Shown: positions 36,443 to 44,176 of the stretch, piece by piece
How the letters are laid out: every line of letters starts with the position of its first letter
Position numbering within the stretch: position 1 is the first letter of the stretch
From: Candidatus Brevefilum sp.
GTDB lineage: Bacteria > Chloroflexota > Anaerolineae > Anaerolineales > Anaerolineaceae
DNA length: 64,000 nt
Assembly (NCBI GenBank): GCA_029210815.1
Contig: JARGGB010000003.1
Coordinates: forward strand, 1-64,000
Reading direction: 5' to 3'
The notes under the pieces: model-generated
The model's input: the letters and a program-made list of their open reading frames with translations, nothing else
What the model was told of the DNA's origin: nothing
Databases searched by the model: none
Program-made: the position numbers and the translations under genes

Positions 36443-37258
36443 TTATTCCGGGCAGCGTTGGCAAAACCGGTGCAGTGCGAGTGCCCCCAGATAAAACGCA
36501 CCGGAAACCAGGATGATGGTAGCGCCAGAAGAAAGATTGAAATAATAAGAGATCAATAAGCCGCCAACGGTAAAGATCAGGCTCAGTCCCGTTGCAAGCC
36601 ACATGATGTGTTTCATATTTTTTAGATACATGGCACCGATGGCAGCCGGCACAGTCAATAACGCAATGATCATAATCAGTCCGACAACCCGCATCAACAT
36701 CACGACCGATAGTCCGATCATGGCAACCAGGATTACATACAGCAGGTCAACCGGCAAATTGCGCACCCGTGCAAAAGTTTCGTCAAAGGCAGTTGCCTGA
36801 AGTTCCTTATAAAAGAGAGCGACCAGGCTGATGACCAATATGTCAACTGCCAGCATCAACAATAAATCGGTGTTTGTCACAGCCAGGATGCTGCCGAAAA
36901 GATAACTCATCAGGTCTGCTTTGTAACCGGGGGTTAAATCGGCAAAGATGATACCGATTGCCATGCCAATAGCCCACATCACGCCGATCAAGGTGTCCTG
37001 TCGCTGTCGTGTTTTCCGCTGCACATAACCCATTAAAAAGGAAGCCGTCAGGCTGAAGGCGACTGCCCCAAATATTGGGTTGACACCTAAATAAAAGGCA
37101 AGCCCAACCCCACCATAAGCGGTGTGGGCAACCCCGCCCGAGATAAAAACCATGCGTTTTAAAACGACCAGGGTCCCGATGATACCGCTTGCCAGGCTGA
37201 CAAGAACAGCAGCCATAAGGGCATTTTGCATGAAGCCGTAACTAAGCAGTTCAGTCAT
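36443..37258 (-). CDS. znuB: Zinc/manganese ABC transporter permease (ABC-3 family)
   Basis: 271 residues with seven to eight membrane helices. Family features include MAAVLVSLASGIIGTLVVLKRMVF at the start, GGVAHTAYGGVGLAFYLG, and the MRVVGLIMIIALLTVPAA helix. Its start codon overlaps the znuC stop in a TAATG arrangement, so translation is coupled. The zur gene and operator at the head of the operon favour zinc over manganese, though permease sequence alone cannot decide. Confidence 0.93.
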   Translation of the reverse strand: MTELLSYGFMQNALMAAVLVSLASGIIGTLVVLKRMVFISGGVAHTAYGGVGLAFYLGVNPIFGAVAFSLTASFLMGYVQRKTRQRQDTLIGVMWAIGMAIGIIFADLTPGYKADLMSYLFGSILAVTNTDLLLMLAVDILVISLVALFYKELQATAFDETFARVRNLPVDLLYVILVAMIGLSVVMLMRVVGLIMIIALLTVPAAIGAMYLKNMKHIMWLATGLSLIFTVGGLLISYYFNLSSGATIILVSGAFYLGALALHRFCQRCPE

Positions 37259-38040
37259 TATCTTCCCTCCTGGTGTTCAGCTAAAACGCGGTGCGGCAAA
37301 CCGTGGGCGATCAATTCAACGGGGCAGTTGTAGCCCGATTTCAGCATTTCTTCAGTGATCTCTTTTTTGCCGTGGTAGTGCAGGTTGCGATTCAAGCAGC
37401 CGATGGTTTTCACATAACTCGAGATCACATTCAGATCATGAGACACCATCAGAATGGTCACACCTTGCCGGTTGATGTCGTGGAGTAGTTCATAGATCTT
37501 TGTCCTGGTTTCAAAATCGACGCTGACGGTTGGCTCGTCCAGCAAAAGTAATTCCGGCTCTGTCGCAAGTGCCCGGGCAATGTAAACCCGCTGGCGCTGC
37601 CCCCCGGAGAGCTCACGGATCCCCCGATTTTTAAAGTCGAGCATGTCCATCCAGGCTAATTTTTCTTCAACAATGGCGTCGTCCTCATTGGTCAAGCGCT
37701 GAAAGACCCTCTTTCCGCTCAGACGTCCCATCTTAACAACATCGAAAACGCTGATCGGAAAATCAGAATCAAAAATGGCAAACTGCGGCACATAACCAAT
37801 GTGCTGACGTCCCTTTTGTGGCGGGTGACCCATCACCAGTACACTGCCCTTTTTGTAGGGCAGGAGCCCAAGGATGATCTTTAGCAAGGTTGTCTTGCCC
37901 CCACCGTTGGGACCAATTAATCCAATAAAGTCATTTTCATGGATTGTCAGATTGATGTCTTCCAGGACGGTTTCATTGTCATAACCGCCAAATAAATTTT
38001 TGATTTCAACCTGTGTTGCAGATTTGATTTCTGTCATCAC
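37258..38040 (-). CDS. znuC: Zinc ABC transporter ATP-binding protein
   Basis: 260 residues. Walker A GPNGGGKTT, Q-loop, signature LSGGQRQRV, Walker B LLLLDEPT and switch His in MVSHDLN are all present. The C-terminal Cys-containing segment (CLNRNLHYHGKKEIT and YNCPVELIAHG) is typical of ZnuC/MntB-like metal importers. It lies between the binding protein and the permease in one operon. Confidence 0.95.
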   Translation of the reverse strand: MMTEIKSATQVEIKNLFGGYDNETVLEDINLTIHENDFIGLIGPNGGGKTTLLKIILGLLPYKKGSVLVMGHPPQKGRQHIGYVPQFAIFDSDFPISVFDVVKMGRLSGKRVFQRLTNEDDAIVEEKLAWMDMLDFKNRGIRELSGGQRQRVYIARALATEPELLLLDEPTVSVDFETRTKIYELLHDINRQGVTILMVSHDLNVISSYVKTIGCLNRNLHYHGKKEITEEMLKSGYNCPVELIAHGLPHRVLAEHQEGR

Positions 38041-38081
38041 GTGCTCTCTTCTGTGTAAATGCGAATGGTGAATTACCTCTA

Positions 38082-39008
38082 TTAATCTTCAAGGGCAGCG
38101 GCAAACGCCTTTGCTGCTGCCTCAAGGTTCGCCAGCCAATCTTCAGCCAGGGGGTCGACAACGGCTACCTGTGCATTGATTTCCCTGGCAATTGCTTCTG
38201 CATTGGCGGTGCTGAATGTGGGTTGAACGAAGATTACCCTGATGTTTTCTTCCTCGGCGAGCTTAATCAACGCTGCTAATTCACTGGCGCTCGGCTCCTG
38301 ACCGCCGACCTGCACAGCGATCTCCTCGAGATCGTATTGCTTGGCAAAATATCCCCAGGCAGGGTGAAAGACCATGAATTTTTGTTCGGCAAGGTCGCTG
38401 AGAGCAGCGTTAATGCGGGTATCTAATTCTTCAATATCTTTAACCAGATTGTCAAAGTTTTCCTGAAATTCCTCGGCATGTTGAGGTGCAAGTTCACTTA
38501 ACGCATTGAGGGTGTTTTCAGCAATGATACGGCCGTTGTCGGGGGACAGCCACATATGTGGATCTAAGCCCTCCTCCAAATCTTCTTCATCGTGATCCTC
38601 ATCATCTTTGCGCGCATGGTCGGATGAAAGTGGGATTCGCTGGATTCCTTCAGCAGAGTCGATGATTTCTAAGCTCGGGTTGATATCTTCGAAACGCGGT
38701 ACCCAAACGTTCTCATATTCGAGTCCAATGGTGAATAGAATCTGCGATTGAGAGAGGGATTTCATCTGCTCTGGTTTTGGTTCATAAGTGTGGGCTTCCT
38801 CGCCCGGACCAACCATGACATTCACGTCAACGAGATCACCTGCGATGCGTTCCACAAAATAGGCTTGCGGGAGAATGCTGACAGTTACCTGAAAATTCTC
38901 CTCGTTTGTCGAAAGCTCTGTGTTTGAAGGTTGACAGGCTGATACGATAACCGCTATTAGAAAAAGGATGAAAATTCCAATAATTTTTTTGTAATTTAAA
39001 TTGGTCAT
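38082..39008 (-). CDS. znuA: Zinc ABC transporter substrate-binding lipoprotein
   Basis: 308 residues. The signal peptide ends in a lipobox (VIVSACQPS). The cluster A-I metal-binding fold is clear: VSILPQAYFVERIAGD, GPGEEAHTYEPKPEQM (first His ligand), DPHMWLSPDNGR (second), FHPAWGYFAKQY (third) and an Asp late in the chain. A His/Asp/Glu-rich loop (DHARKDDEDHDEED) precedes DPHMW. Such loops are a mark of zinc rather than manganese binders. It starts directly after the zur stop codon. Confidence 0.95.
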   Translation of the reverse strand: MTNLNYKKIIGIFILFLIAVIVSACQPSNTELSTNEENFQVTVSILPQAYFVERIAGDLVDVNVMVGPGEEAHTYEPKPEQMKSLSQSQILFTIGLEYENVWVPRFEDINPSLEIIDSAEGIQRIPLSSDHARKDDEDHDEEDLEEGLDPHMWLSPDNGRIIAENTLNALSELAPQHAEEFQENFDNLVKDIEELDTRINAALSDLAEQKFMVFHPAWGYFAKQYDLEEIAVQVGGQEPSASELAALIKLAEEENIRVIFVQPTFSTANAEAIAREINAQVAVVDPLAEDWLANLEAAAKAFAAALED

Positions 39009-39431
39009 TTACTGCCTTTCTTCCTGGCATTTTGGACAGATGCCATAAAGCTGCAAAATGTGCTCGTTGATTTTGTAACCCGTTTCCTTCTGGATTTTAG
39101 TAATGAATTCCGATAAGTCAGCTGAGCCGGAGAACTCGACAGCTTTGCCGCACTTTCGGCAAACGAGGTGATGATGATGCCCCGGGGAGGCTAAAACATA
39201 ACCGTGACATCCATCACGGCCGTGAACTCGGCGAACCAGGTTGAGTTCAGACAGCAATTCAAGCGTGCGATAAACGGACACAAGCCCGATGTCGGATTTT
39301 CTTTCAACTGAGCGTTGATAGATGGATTGCGGCGTCAGAGGGCTGGCGGCTGCGTTAAGGATCGCGACCACTTCACGGCGTGGTTGTGTAAGGCGTAAGC
39401 CTTTGTTGTGTAATTTTTCTTGCAATTCCAT
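39009..39431 (-). CDS. zur: Fur-family regulator, probably Zur
   Basis: 140 residues. The N-terminal winged helix (LTQPRREVVAILNAA, SVYRTLELLSELNLV) and C-terminal dimer domain are complete. Metal sites are visible in HGYVLASPGHHHHLVCRKCG and CPKCQEERQ, the two CxxC pairs forming the structural zinc site. First gene of the znu operon, with its own operator and promoter just upstream, so it probably represses itself and the transporter when zinc is ample. Iron (Fur) specificity is possible but less likely given the linked genes. Confidence 0.93.
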   Translation of the reverse strand: MELQEKLHNKGLRLTQPRREVVAILNAAASPLTPQSIYQRSVERKSDIGLVSVYRTLELLSELNLVRRVHGRDGCHGYVLASPGHHHHLVCRKCGKAVEFSGSADLSEFITKIQKETGYKINEHILQLYGICPKCQEERQ

Positions 39432-39438
39432 TTAGTTT

Positions 39439-39465
39439 CCTTATTGAAAATGATTTTCAATAAGG
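39439..39465 (-). promoter_or_regulatory. Zur/Fur operator (7-1-7 palindrome)
   Basis: A perfect inverted repeat with 13-base arms and one central base, core TGAAAATGATTTTCA, which is the 7-1-7 form of Fur-family boxes. It lies 8 bases before the zur start codon and directly after the -10 box, over the expected transcription start, so bound repressor would block initiation. Confidence 0.92.
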
Positions 39466-39466
39466 A

Positions 39467-39495
39467 ATTTTATTGGGTATATGGTTGAAAGTCAA
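39467..39495 (-). promoter_or_regulatory. Promoter of the zur-znuACB operon
   Basis: On the minus strand TTGACT (39490-39495), a 17-base spacer, and TAAAAT (39467-39472). The operator begins 2 bases beyond the -10 box. The ribosome binding site AGGAA overlaps the operator's far edge. Confidence 0.87.
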
Positions 39496-39515
39496 GAGGT
39501 GGTGAATGAGGTAGC

Positions 39516-39580
39516 AGGAATCAGGTACTAGGAATCAGGTACTAGGAATCAGGTACTAGGAATCAGGTACTAGGAATCAG
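39516..39580 (+). repeat. 14-bp tandem repeat AGGAATCAGGTACT, 4.6 copies
   Basis: Four exact copies and a partial fifth, followed by CAGGACGGGTCAGG words and then inverted-sense words (CCAATACCTGATTCCCAATA) to about 39660. The same AGGAATCAGGTA word occurs at 33.7 kb. This looks like an intergenic low-complexity repeat family of this genome. No ORF. Confidence 0.9.
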
Positions 39581-39665
39581 GACGGGTCAGGTCAACACAG
39601 GGTCAATCAGGACGGGTCACCAATACCCAATACCTGATTCCCAATACCCAATCACTAATACCTTT

Positions 39666-39700
39666 AAAAAAATTACCCCCGGCCGGCGTAAACCAGGGGT
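39666..39700 (-). terminator. Intrinsic terminator after the ANT(6)-like gene
   Basis: On the minus strand ACCCCTGG/CCGGGGGT forms an 8-bp stem with one T-G pair, followed by AATTTTTTT. It lies about 100 bases after the gene ending at 39798. Confidence 0.78.
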
Positions 39701-39797
39701 GAGGAGAATTGCAAGTTTATGGATTGAACTTTCTTTGATTGCCGAAAAGATTATATCATAAAAATTTTCTTGTGGTGATTTTTCCTGCTAACAATTT

Positions 39798-40664
39798 TTA
39801 ATCCGGTGGATTCGTTTGCAAATCTTTGATCAATGGTATGAATTTTTCTTGCAAGTCATCACGGGTATCAGTACCCAGGATTTCTGCCACCTCGCTGGAC
39901 AACCGCGTAAAAAGCTTAATGGAATCTTCCAATGCGCGCCAGCTGTCCGCAGGATAAAACCGTCCAAACACGGTCATCAGGCTGGTGAAGGTTTCAGGCT
40001 CAATCCATGATTGTAAGCCTTTACCCTCATAGGCTGTGAAGGCTTGTTCTCTCCCCTTGAGCACGGCATGCCAGCCCATCATCTGAAGCAGGTCATCCTT
40101 AAGACGCCAATCGTGATGTTTTGCACGCCAAAGGTCTCTGCGCCATAAGTATTTTGCAACATGGTAGGCATCCAGCCAGAAACTTGCGAGGCTTTTCTGA
40201 AATATCTCAACCGAAGGGCTTTCAGGAGGTCGAGGGGTGCCTTCAGCCCGGGGTAGGGATTTTGCCCTTTTATCCTTATCAACCAGAACATCAAATCCCG
40301 GCTCAAAATGCTCTGGCAATTTATTCCGCAAGGTTTCCAAAGCCGTGATTGGATACATGAAAAATTCGACCAACAATCCGCCTTCATAGATGATGTTCCA
40401 TGTAATATGGTCACTTTCGTCGTTGATGACAGCAAGCCACACGGGGCCAAAGGTCTTGAACCAATCCTGGTTTTCCTTGAAATCATTAAGATTTTCGACA
40501 AACAGGTATAAATCAATATCAGAAAGGCGATCTGTCTGACCTTTATGAACGTGGGATCCCAGCAGGATCAAGGTTCGAATATTCGGCTGGTTTTTCGCCC
40601 ATTTTTCGATTTTTTTTAGTAGTTTCCTGGGATTATCCATCATAAATCTGCTTTTGATTTTCAT
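39798..40664 (-). CDS. ANT(6)/AadE-like aminoglycoside adenylyltransferase family protein
   Basis: 288 residues. The nucleotidyltransferase fold is shown by LILLGSHVHKG and RLSDIDLYLF (GS and DxD metal-binding motif), then VEFFMYPI. The C-terminal helical part has FWLDAYHVAKYLWRRDLWRAK, a strong mark of the AadE group that adenylylates streptomycin. Chromosomal members are common in environmental bacteria and their natural substrate is often unknown, so resistance cannot be claimed. Start choice is uncertain: ATG 40664 or the ATG pair 7-8 codons later. It is a single gene next to tRNA-Asn. Confidence 0.82.
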   Translation of the reverse strand: MKIKSRFMMDNPRKLLKKIEKWAKNQPNIRTLILLGSHVHKGQTDRLSDIDLYLFVENLNDFKENQDWFKTFGPVWLAVINDESDHITWNIIYEGGLLVEFFMYPITALETLRNKLPEHFEPGFDVLVDKDKRAKSLPRAEGTPRPPESPSVEIFQKSLASFWLDAYHVAKYLWRRDLWRAKHHDWRLKDDLLQMMGWHAVLKGREQAFTAYEGKGLQSWIEPETFTSLMTVFGRFYPADSWRALEDSIKLFTRLSSEVAEILGTDTRDDLQEKFIPLIKDLQTNPPD

Positions 40665-40698
40665 GTATTGCGATAATCTTACCCTTAAAACAAAAAAG

Positions 40699-40771
40699 CT
40701 CCTCGACCTGGACTCGAACCAGGAACCTAGCGGTTAACAGCCGCTCGCTCTGCCAATTGAGCTATCGAGGA
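40699..40771 (-). tRNA. tRNA-Asn (anticodon GTT)
   Basis: 73 bases on the minus strand. Acceptor TCCTCGA/TCGAGGA, D arm GCTC..GAGC, anticodon stem AGCGG/CCGCT around CTGTTAA, T arm CCTGG-TTCGAGT-CCAGG. The anticodon GTT reads AAC/AAT. CCA is not encoded. Confidence 0.96.
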
Positions 40772-40855
40772 AGGCGATAGATATTATACGAAAAAGCCCT
40801 CAAGGTGTCAAGCAAGTCATGGCAAAAATTGGCACCAATTCGTCACTTTTTTAGC

Positions 40856-42097
40856 TCAATCTCCGCTTCTGACATCGTCAATAATTGATCTTGCAAGCTG
40901 GTTCAGTTTTTCTTTTTTCTCCCTGTCCATGTCCTGACTGCTGGCATCCCAGTAGATGTCCAGAAGTTCCATCACGTCCAGGCTGCTGGCAGCGCGACCT
41001 TCTGGCAGTCGAACGCGCGCTTGCATTAACGGGCGTTTGACAAAATGAAATTCAAAAGTGGATGCTGTCAGTGTCCGTAAAGCTGCCTCGTCAATTAGCG
41101 ATTCCCAATCTCGCTGATATTCCACCACCATCCGAACGATCGCATCTTTTAGCTTACCCTCAGGAGGTAAGGCGTCTTGCAGTTTTTGATTGATCCCCTG
41201 ATCAGATTCGAGGTTAATGTGAATATCGATAAATGGGCGAATATTCTTTAATTCCCGCCATTCAACCTCGGTTTTCCCTTTGCTGACCTCTGCAATGATG
41301 TAATATTTTTTGTCGCCTGCTTCGCCGAAATCAACTCGTTCAATAGAACCGGGGTAAATGATCGGTGGGTGGCTGTGTTCGTTGAGGTTTTGCGGTTTGT
41401 GAATGTGCCCCAGGGCAACGTAATCCAGCCTTTTGTCTTTGACCAGGGCAGGCGGAAGGACCATATCATTCCCCAACATAACCATTCTCTCACTGCCGTA
41501 CTGTGCTCCCTCAACTGAGGCGTGCGCGGTGAAAATAACAGGCAGCGTCGGGTCGGCTTCTAACAGCCAGTTTTCGATAAGTTCGCTGATCTGTTCCCCG
41601 AGGATTTTGTAAGTTTCGGAAGGATCAGTGCTGTCTATTTCGAGGGCAGCCACCATCCCGGAGCGTGATATCCAGGGCAGCGCGATCACCTGGATGGGCA
41701 AACCGCCCAGGTCATCCGTGGATAAGAATTGGGGTTTGTCCAGGACTTTCACATAGGGGACATCCAGGGTCTCAAATTCCTGGATCGCGTGGGCACGCCC
41801 GGTCGCAGGTGATATATCGTGGTTGCCCGTCAATAAAAGCGTTTGAATGCCTGCTCGTGACAGCTGCATGATGCGTTTTCCCCATTCACGCTGATAAGTC
41901 GGCGCAGGTGAGCGATCTTTATAAGCATCGCCAGCAAATATTACCAGGTCAACTTGCGCATCAATCGCAGCCTGAACGATTTCGTCCAGAGACTTAAGAA
42001 AATCCATCACCCGCATGGGGAGACCTGATTCAGGGTCATGGCGGCCGTAATTAGCCATATCGATATGTGCATCTGCAAAGTGAAGTATTTTAACCAT
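40856..42097 (-). CDS. sbcD: SbcD/Mre11-type DNA repair nuclease subunit
   Basis: 413 residues. All phosphoesterase motifs of the Mre11 family are present: ILHFADAHIDM, VIFAGDAYKDRSP, LLLTGNHDIS, IFTAHASVEG and VALGHIHKPQ, which bind two manganese ions. A capping domain follows (residues of about 280-380). With SbcC it would open hairpins and trim protein-blocked DNA ends. No sbcC lies beside it in the window; normally the two genes are adjacent. The minus-strand gene lies 68 bases downstream of the phosphatidyltransferase gene and may be cotranscribed. Confidence 0.92.
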   Translation of the reverse strand: MVKILHFADAHIDMANYGRHDPESGLPMRVMDFLKSLDEIVQAAIDAQVDLVIFAGDAYKDRSPAPTYQREWGKRIMQLSRAGIQTLLLTGNHDISPATGRAHAIQEFETLDVPYVKVLDKPQFLSTDDLGGLPIQVIALPWISRSGMVAALEIDSTDPSETYKILGEQISELIENWLLEADPTLPVIFTAHASVEGAQYGSERMVMLGNDMVLPPALVKDKRLDYVALGHIHKPQNLNEHSHPPIIYPGSIERVDFGEAGDKKYYIIAEVSKGKTEVEWRELKNIRPFIDIHINLESDQGINQKLQDALPPEGKLKDAIVRMVVEYQRDWESLIDEAALRTLTASTFEFHFVKRPLMQARVRLPEGRAASSLDVMELLDIYWDASSQDMDREKKEKLNQLARSIIDDVRSGD

Positions 42098-42165
42098 CTT
42101 TTATTTATTTCTTGTTGCGATGTTGTTTTTTATGTTGAAGCGTTAATCCCAAAACAAATTTTTGG

Positions 42166-42918
42166 CTAGTGGTTACTTTCTGCCGGTGCAATTGTTTCGT
42201 GATTTTCTGCAGCATTTTTTTGTTTTTCTTGTTTTCTTTCCAACCGCTTTTCATCCAAAAGCTGCAGCTTGCGCGCTTGAATGCTCGTATTGATTAAGAA
42301 GTACAGCGTCATTAACAAAGCGATAAACCCGACAAATAATGTATATAAGGTTGTAGGCCCAAAAATTGGCAGGTTGACCTTTGGATTCCCAATAATCAGC
42401 ATGACTGTGTTTGCAAGGATTGCCAATACGCGGATCTCGGTTGGCCCGATTTTTGCGCTGGTGATATTGAATACCCCGGTGACATAAGTGATCAGGTACA
42501 CCATGATCGAGACCAGCAAATAAGCGATCACGCCCATACTCGCAACAGTTATATCGACATAAGGTGAAATTCCTAAACCAATAAAAATGAGTACTGTACT
42601 GATAGCATCGACAAAATGGTCAATTAAGAATCCGAAACGCGGCCTTTCAATGTGTCTATAACGTGCCAGGGTCCCATCAAGACTGTCTCCGAACCAATTC
42701 AAAACAAAGCCAAAACTGGCCAGGATCAAGAAATATTCGCTGACATTTGTAAGCGCATAGCTGATAAAAATCAGGATTGATGCAAGAATGCCGATCCATG
42801 TCAGAACATCCGGCGTGACCCAGGCAGGCATATGCGCCGCAAGCCATTTCAAGGCTGGCCTTTCAAGAAATCCCAACAGGATATCATTTTCTCTCTTATG
42901 ATTTTCGACTTTTGACAT
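42166..42918 (-). CDS. CDP-alcohol phosphatidyltransferase
   Basis: 250 residues with about six membrane helices. The catalytic signature D-x2-DG-x2-AR-xn-G-x3-D-x3-D is complete (GDSLDGTLARYRH, then GFLIDHFVD). Such enzymes swap CMP on a CDP-lipid for an alcohol, giving PG-phosphate, PS, PI-phosphate or similar; the alcohol is not fixed by the motif. The basic C-terminal tail is long (KLQLLDEKRLERKQEKQ). It follows an acyltransferase gene by 27 bases, an order like that of the actinobacterial pgsA-patA pair for inositol lipids, but inositol use here is only a possibility. Confidence 0.92.
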   Translation of the reverse strand: MSKVENHKRENDILLGFLERPALKWLAAHMPAWVTPDVLTWIGILASILIFISYALTNVSEYFLILASFGFVLNWFGDSLDGTLARYRHIERPRFGFLIDHFVDAISTVLIFIGLGISPYVDITVASMGVIAYLLVSIMVYLITYVTGVFNITSAKIGPTEIRVLAILANTVMLIIGNPKVNLPIFGPTTLYTLFVGFIALLMTLYFLINTSIQARKLQLLDEKRLERKQEKQKNAAENHETIAPAESNH

Positions 42919-42945
42919 TTTTACCTTTCATTTTCTCTTGTAGGG

Positions 42946-43872
42946 CTACACACCCAAAAATTTTGGCCAAATTGGATAGAACATTGCCCATTGATTTGAA
43001 TATTCTAAGATTATTTCTTCTGCTTCTTTCATTACCCGGTTGGCATTATGAATGATTTCTGTTTCAAGTTCGTCCTGGGATTCCATCCAGATCGGATCGG
43101 TTGCTTCGAGCATATACCTTCCACCGGGTTGGGAAGTTGCTGCAACAACGATCACTGGCGCCTCAGCTTCAATCGCCATTCTTACGTAGGTCACAGGCAG
43201 GTTTGCCTCATGACCAAAAAAGGTTGGCTGGTATTTATTTTGCTGATCCTCAGGCAGCGGCCTGTCCAAGCCCGTCAGGATGCTGCCGCCATTTTGAAGT
43301 CGCTTCCTGGCTTGGCGAAATGCACTCAGGGTCATCGGGGTAACAATGATCCCCAGGCTCTCCCTCAACTGGTTCTGCATTTTATAGGAAGAAACCGGTT
43401 CAGGGTAAGAAAGCACCTGAACCTCAAAATTATTGAGCGCCAATGCATAGCCCATCAAATCAAAGTTGCTCAGATGTGGGCATACAAATACAGAGGGCTG
43501 GTTTTTCCTGATTCGCTCAAAAGCCATTTTTGCCCTGGGGCTGAAATCAACAACTTCCTGGAGTCGGTCTGGCCTTGACAGGAAGTAAAAGTAATCAAAA
43601 ATGCAGTTTGAAGCGGAGCGAAAAACAATTTTAGGTAGTTCTATAAGCTCTTCCTGGCTGAGTGATTTATCTTTGATCACAAATTGGTTAGCACGGATTG
43701 CCCTGACCATTGAACTTTTCTTCCTGCGACCTAAAATGGTGCCAATCCAGGAGGAAATTTTTAGACCCGTCTGGCGGGATAATACGCGTCCCAGAAGAAT
43801 TGCTATTTGTATAACAATTGATTGTTGAAGCAAATTTCTTAATGATATTGCGCGCTTTTTGTTCTTTTTCAC
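42946..43872 (-). CDS. LpxL/PatA-type lipid acyltransferase
   Basis: 308 residues. The acyltransferase core is visible: VCPHLSNFDLMG carries the HxxxxD catalytic pair, and GGSILTGLDRPL and ANLPVTYVRMAIEAEAPVIVV follow the family pattern. Members transfer acyl chains to lipid A precursors or, in actinobacteria, to mannose of phosphatidylinositol mannoside. Chloroflexota mostly lack lipid A, and no lpx genes are seen here, so the PatA-like role with the adjacent phosphatidyltransferase is the more attractive guess. The basic N-terminus suits membrane association. Confidence 0.85.
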   Translation of the reverse strand: MKKNKKRAISLRNLLQQSIVIQIAILLGRVLSRQTGLKISSWIGTILGRRKKSSMVRAIRANQFVIKDKSLSQEELIELPKIVFRSASNCIFDYFYFLSRPDRLQEVVDFSPRAKMAFERIRKNQPSVFVCPHLSNFDLMGYALALNNFEVQVLSYPEPVSSYKMQNQLRESLGIIVTPMTLSAFRQARKRLQNGGSILTGLDRPLPEDQQNKYQPTFFGHEANLPVTYVRMAIEAEAPVIVVAATSQPGGRYMLEATDPIWMESQDELETEIIHNANRVMKEAEEIILEYSNQWAMFYPIWPKFLGV

Positions 43873-44176
43873 GTTTCAGATTCCGATGATTTTGATAATG
43901 TTGTTGATCCGCCATTTTATCTGAGACTATATTTTACTTCAAATATAAAAAAACATTAAAGCTGTGCGGATTATGTGACATGACGTGATTGAATTCTTAT
44001 CCATTGCGAACTTTTTTCTTTGGATTATTCCATCATATTCCCATCGCGGTCTTTAGAGAGTGCCCACGTTATGAGCTGAAAAAATTTGATTTATGGTATA
44101 AATGCAATTGAAAGTAATATAAGAACAAGCTTATTTCCTGACAATTTTATTTTATTGCCCGCATCAAGGTTTGATG
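43873..44176. other. Divergent region between lipid genes and the glycan cluster
   Basis: 304 bases with no gene. AT-rich words such as GGTATAAATG (near 44095-44104) may serve as a -10 for the rightward glycan cluster; no good -35 is seen. Confidence 0.4.

Noticed and set aside
39516-39580. Tandem 14-mer as a CRISPR array
   Set aside because: Units are directly adjacent with no spacers and no cas genes are nearby.
43048-43578. Plus-strand 176-aa ORF
   Set aside because: Antisense to the acyltransferase gene, which carries the catalytic HxxxxD motif.
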